The notes under the pieces are model-generated. The model did no database searches. It saw only the letters and a list, made by a program, of their open reading frames with translations, and had not been told where the DNA came from. From positions 1 through 5,778 of the forward strand of contig JALOSP010000120.1 of NCBI GenBank assembly GCA_025458365.1: a stretch of DNA of 5,778 bases. The letters are read 5' to 3'. This stretch comes from Hyphomonadaceae bacterium (GTDB lineage: Bacteria > Pseudomonadota > Alphaproteobacteria > Caulobacterales > Aquidulcibacteraceae). Made by a program: the position numbers and the translations under genes. Below are positions 5,338-5,778 of this stretch, piece after piece (position 1 is the first letter of the stretch; every line of letters starts with the position of its first letter).

Positions 5338-5778
5338 ATGATCTGGCTCAAAAGAATCAGTCTTTTCCCCTACTTCAACTGGTGGCGCCTAGGGGGTCGC
5401 GAAAACATCAAAAGCTACTTCGGAGGGGTCGGAGGGGTAGTCACTTTGCTCATTTTGCTGGCTGTTGGCACCATTTTTGTCTATAAGTTGGTGGACGTGT
5501 TGAACCAAAGGAAGATTAGTGTGCGCTAAACCTTCAACACTTAAGTAAACGGGTAAAACTTTACCTTTACTACTAACCAAAGAGACGCAAGTATGAGTCC
5601 TTTCATGTTTGCTATTGACCTTTGGCCTTATTATGAAAATGATGAAAGCCTAACTCATAAAGACTACAACGCAAGAATAAGACTCAGCAACTACACTGAC
5701 GACTAATTATAAAGCTTTGAAATTGTTGAGTTCTAAACATGTACAGACGAGCATTTTAGCAAAGTAAAACAGTTTTTT
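5338..5778 (+). CDS. Ciliate-type membrane protein, N-terminal part, TAA read as Gln (3' partial)
   Basis: Read with the standard code, the frame from the ATG ends at a TAA at 5527. Read with TAA = Gln it stays open for all 147 codons to the window edge. In-frame TAA codons are at 5527, 5542, 5554, 5704, 5710 and 5734; there is no TAG or TGA. Ordinary Gln codons occur only three times (5506, 5578, 5770). The product starts with an aromatic segment (FPYFNWWRLGG), then KSYFGGVGG and one hydrophobic helix (residues about 31-52), then a polar part with SMSPFMFAIDLWPYY at about residues 86-100. The pattern of a KSxxGG turn, one membrane helix and a soluble part with FxFAI resembles a large, uncharacterised group of ciliate membrane proteins. 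Many such proteins have a second helix near the C-terminus, which would lie outside this window. No RBS precedes the ATG. The start could be further upstream if there is an intron. Function unknown. Confidence 0.8.

Noticed and set aside
5338..5529. A complete 63-residue bacterial membrane peptide ending at the first TAA
   Set aside because: There is no ribosome site, the composition is unlike the bacterial part, and coding continues past the TAA in the same frame for 83 more codons.
1..5778. CRISPR arrays, tRNA or rRNA genes, phage genes
   Set aside because: I saw no regularly spaced repeats, cloverleaf or rRNA motifs, or phage structural genes on either strand.

Overview
The window joins two unrelated kinds of DNA. 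Positions 1 to about 5165 are GC-rich bacterial DNA with tightly packed genes. The content points to an alphaproteobacterium: a long two-domain dCTP deaminase of the alphaproteobacterial type, a small Tat-signal protein of a family I associate with Caulobacterales-like bacteria, and a GCCGAAAA/TTTTCGGC palindrome typical of interspersed repeats in that class. The genus cannot be fixed from sequence alone. From about 5166 to the end the DNA is AT-rich and looks like a ciliate nuclear gene: a pyrimidine-skewed leader, then one reading frame that runs off the window and contains six in-frame TAA codons but no TAG or TGA. That is what a genetic code with TAA = Gln would give.

Layout. 2-493 (+): 3' end of an unidentified, possibly TPR-like protein. 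494-958 (-): remnant of an IS481-type transposase that has lost its N-terminal part and carries Lys where the catalytic Glu should be. 959-1419: no intact gene, but a perfect two-part palindrome (1114-1161), a second near-perfect hairpin (1172-1216), a terminator-like stem-loop (1215-1249) and a leader with a 12-bp direct repeat. 1420-2991 (+): exported von Willebrand factor A (VWA) domain protein. 3001-3441 (-): small Tat-signal protein, convergent with the VWA gene. 3590-4624 (+): dCTP deaminase, starting at a GTG chosen by its Shine-Dalgarno site. 4638-about 5165 (-): C-terminal part of a radical SAM-like protein, cut off by the junction. 5166-5337: AT-rich flank. 5338-5778 (+): N-terminal part of a ciliate-type membrane protein.

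How it fits together. The bacterial genes alternate in strand and do not form one operon. The VWA and Tat proteins are probably both exported, and Dcd works in cytoplasmic dTTP supply; nothing links them functionally. The main result is the bacterium/ciliate boundary inside the radical SAM gene. The simplest explanation is a chimeric assembly or amplification product from a ciliate sample containing bacteria. Real gene transfer would need read-level proof.
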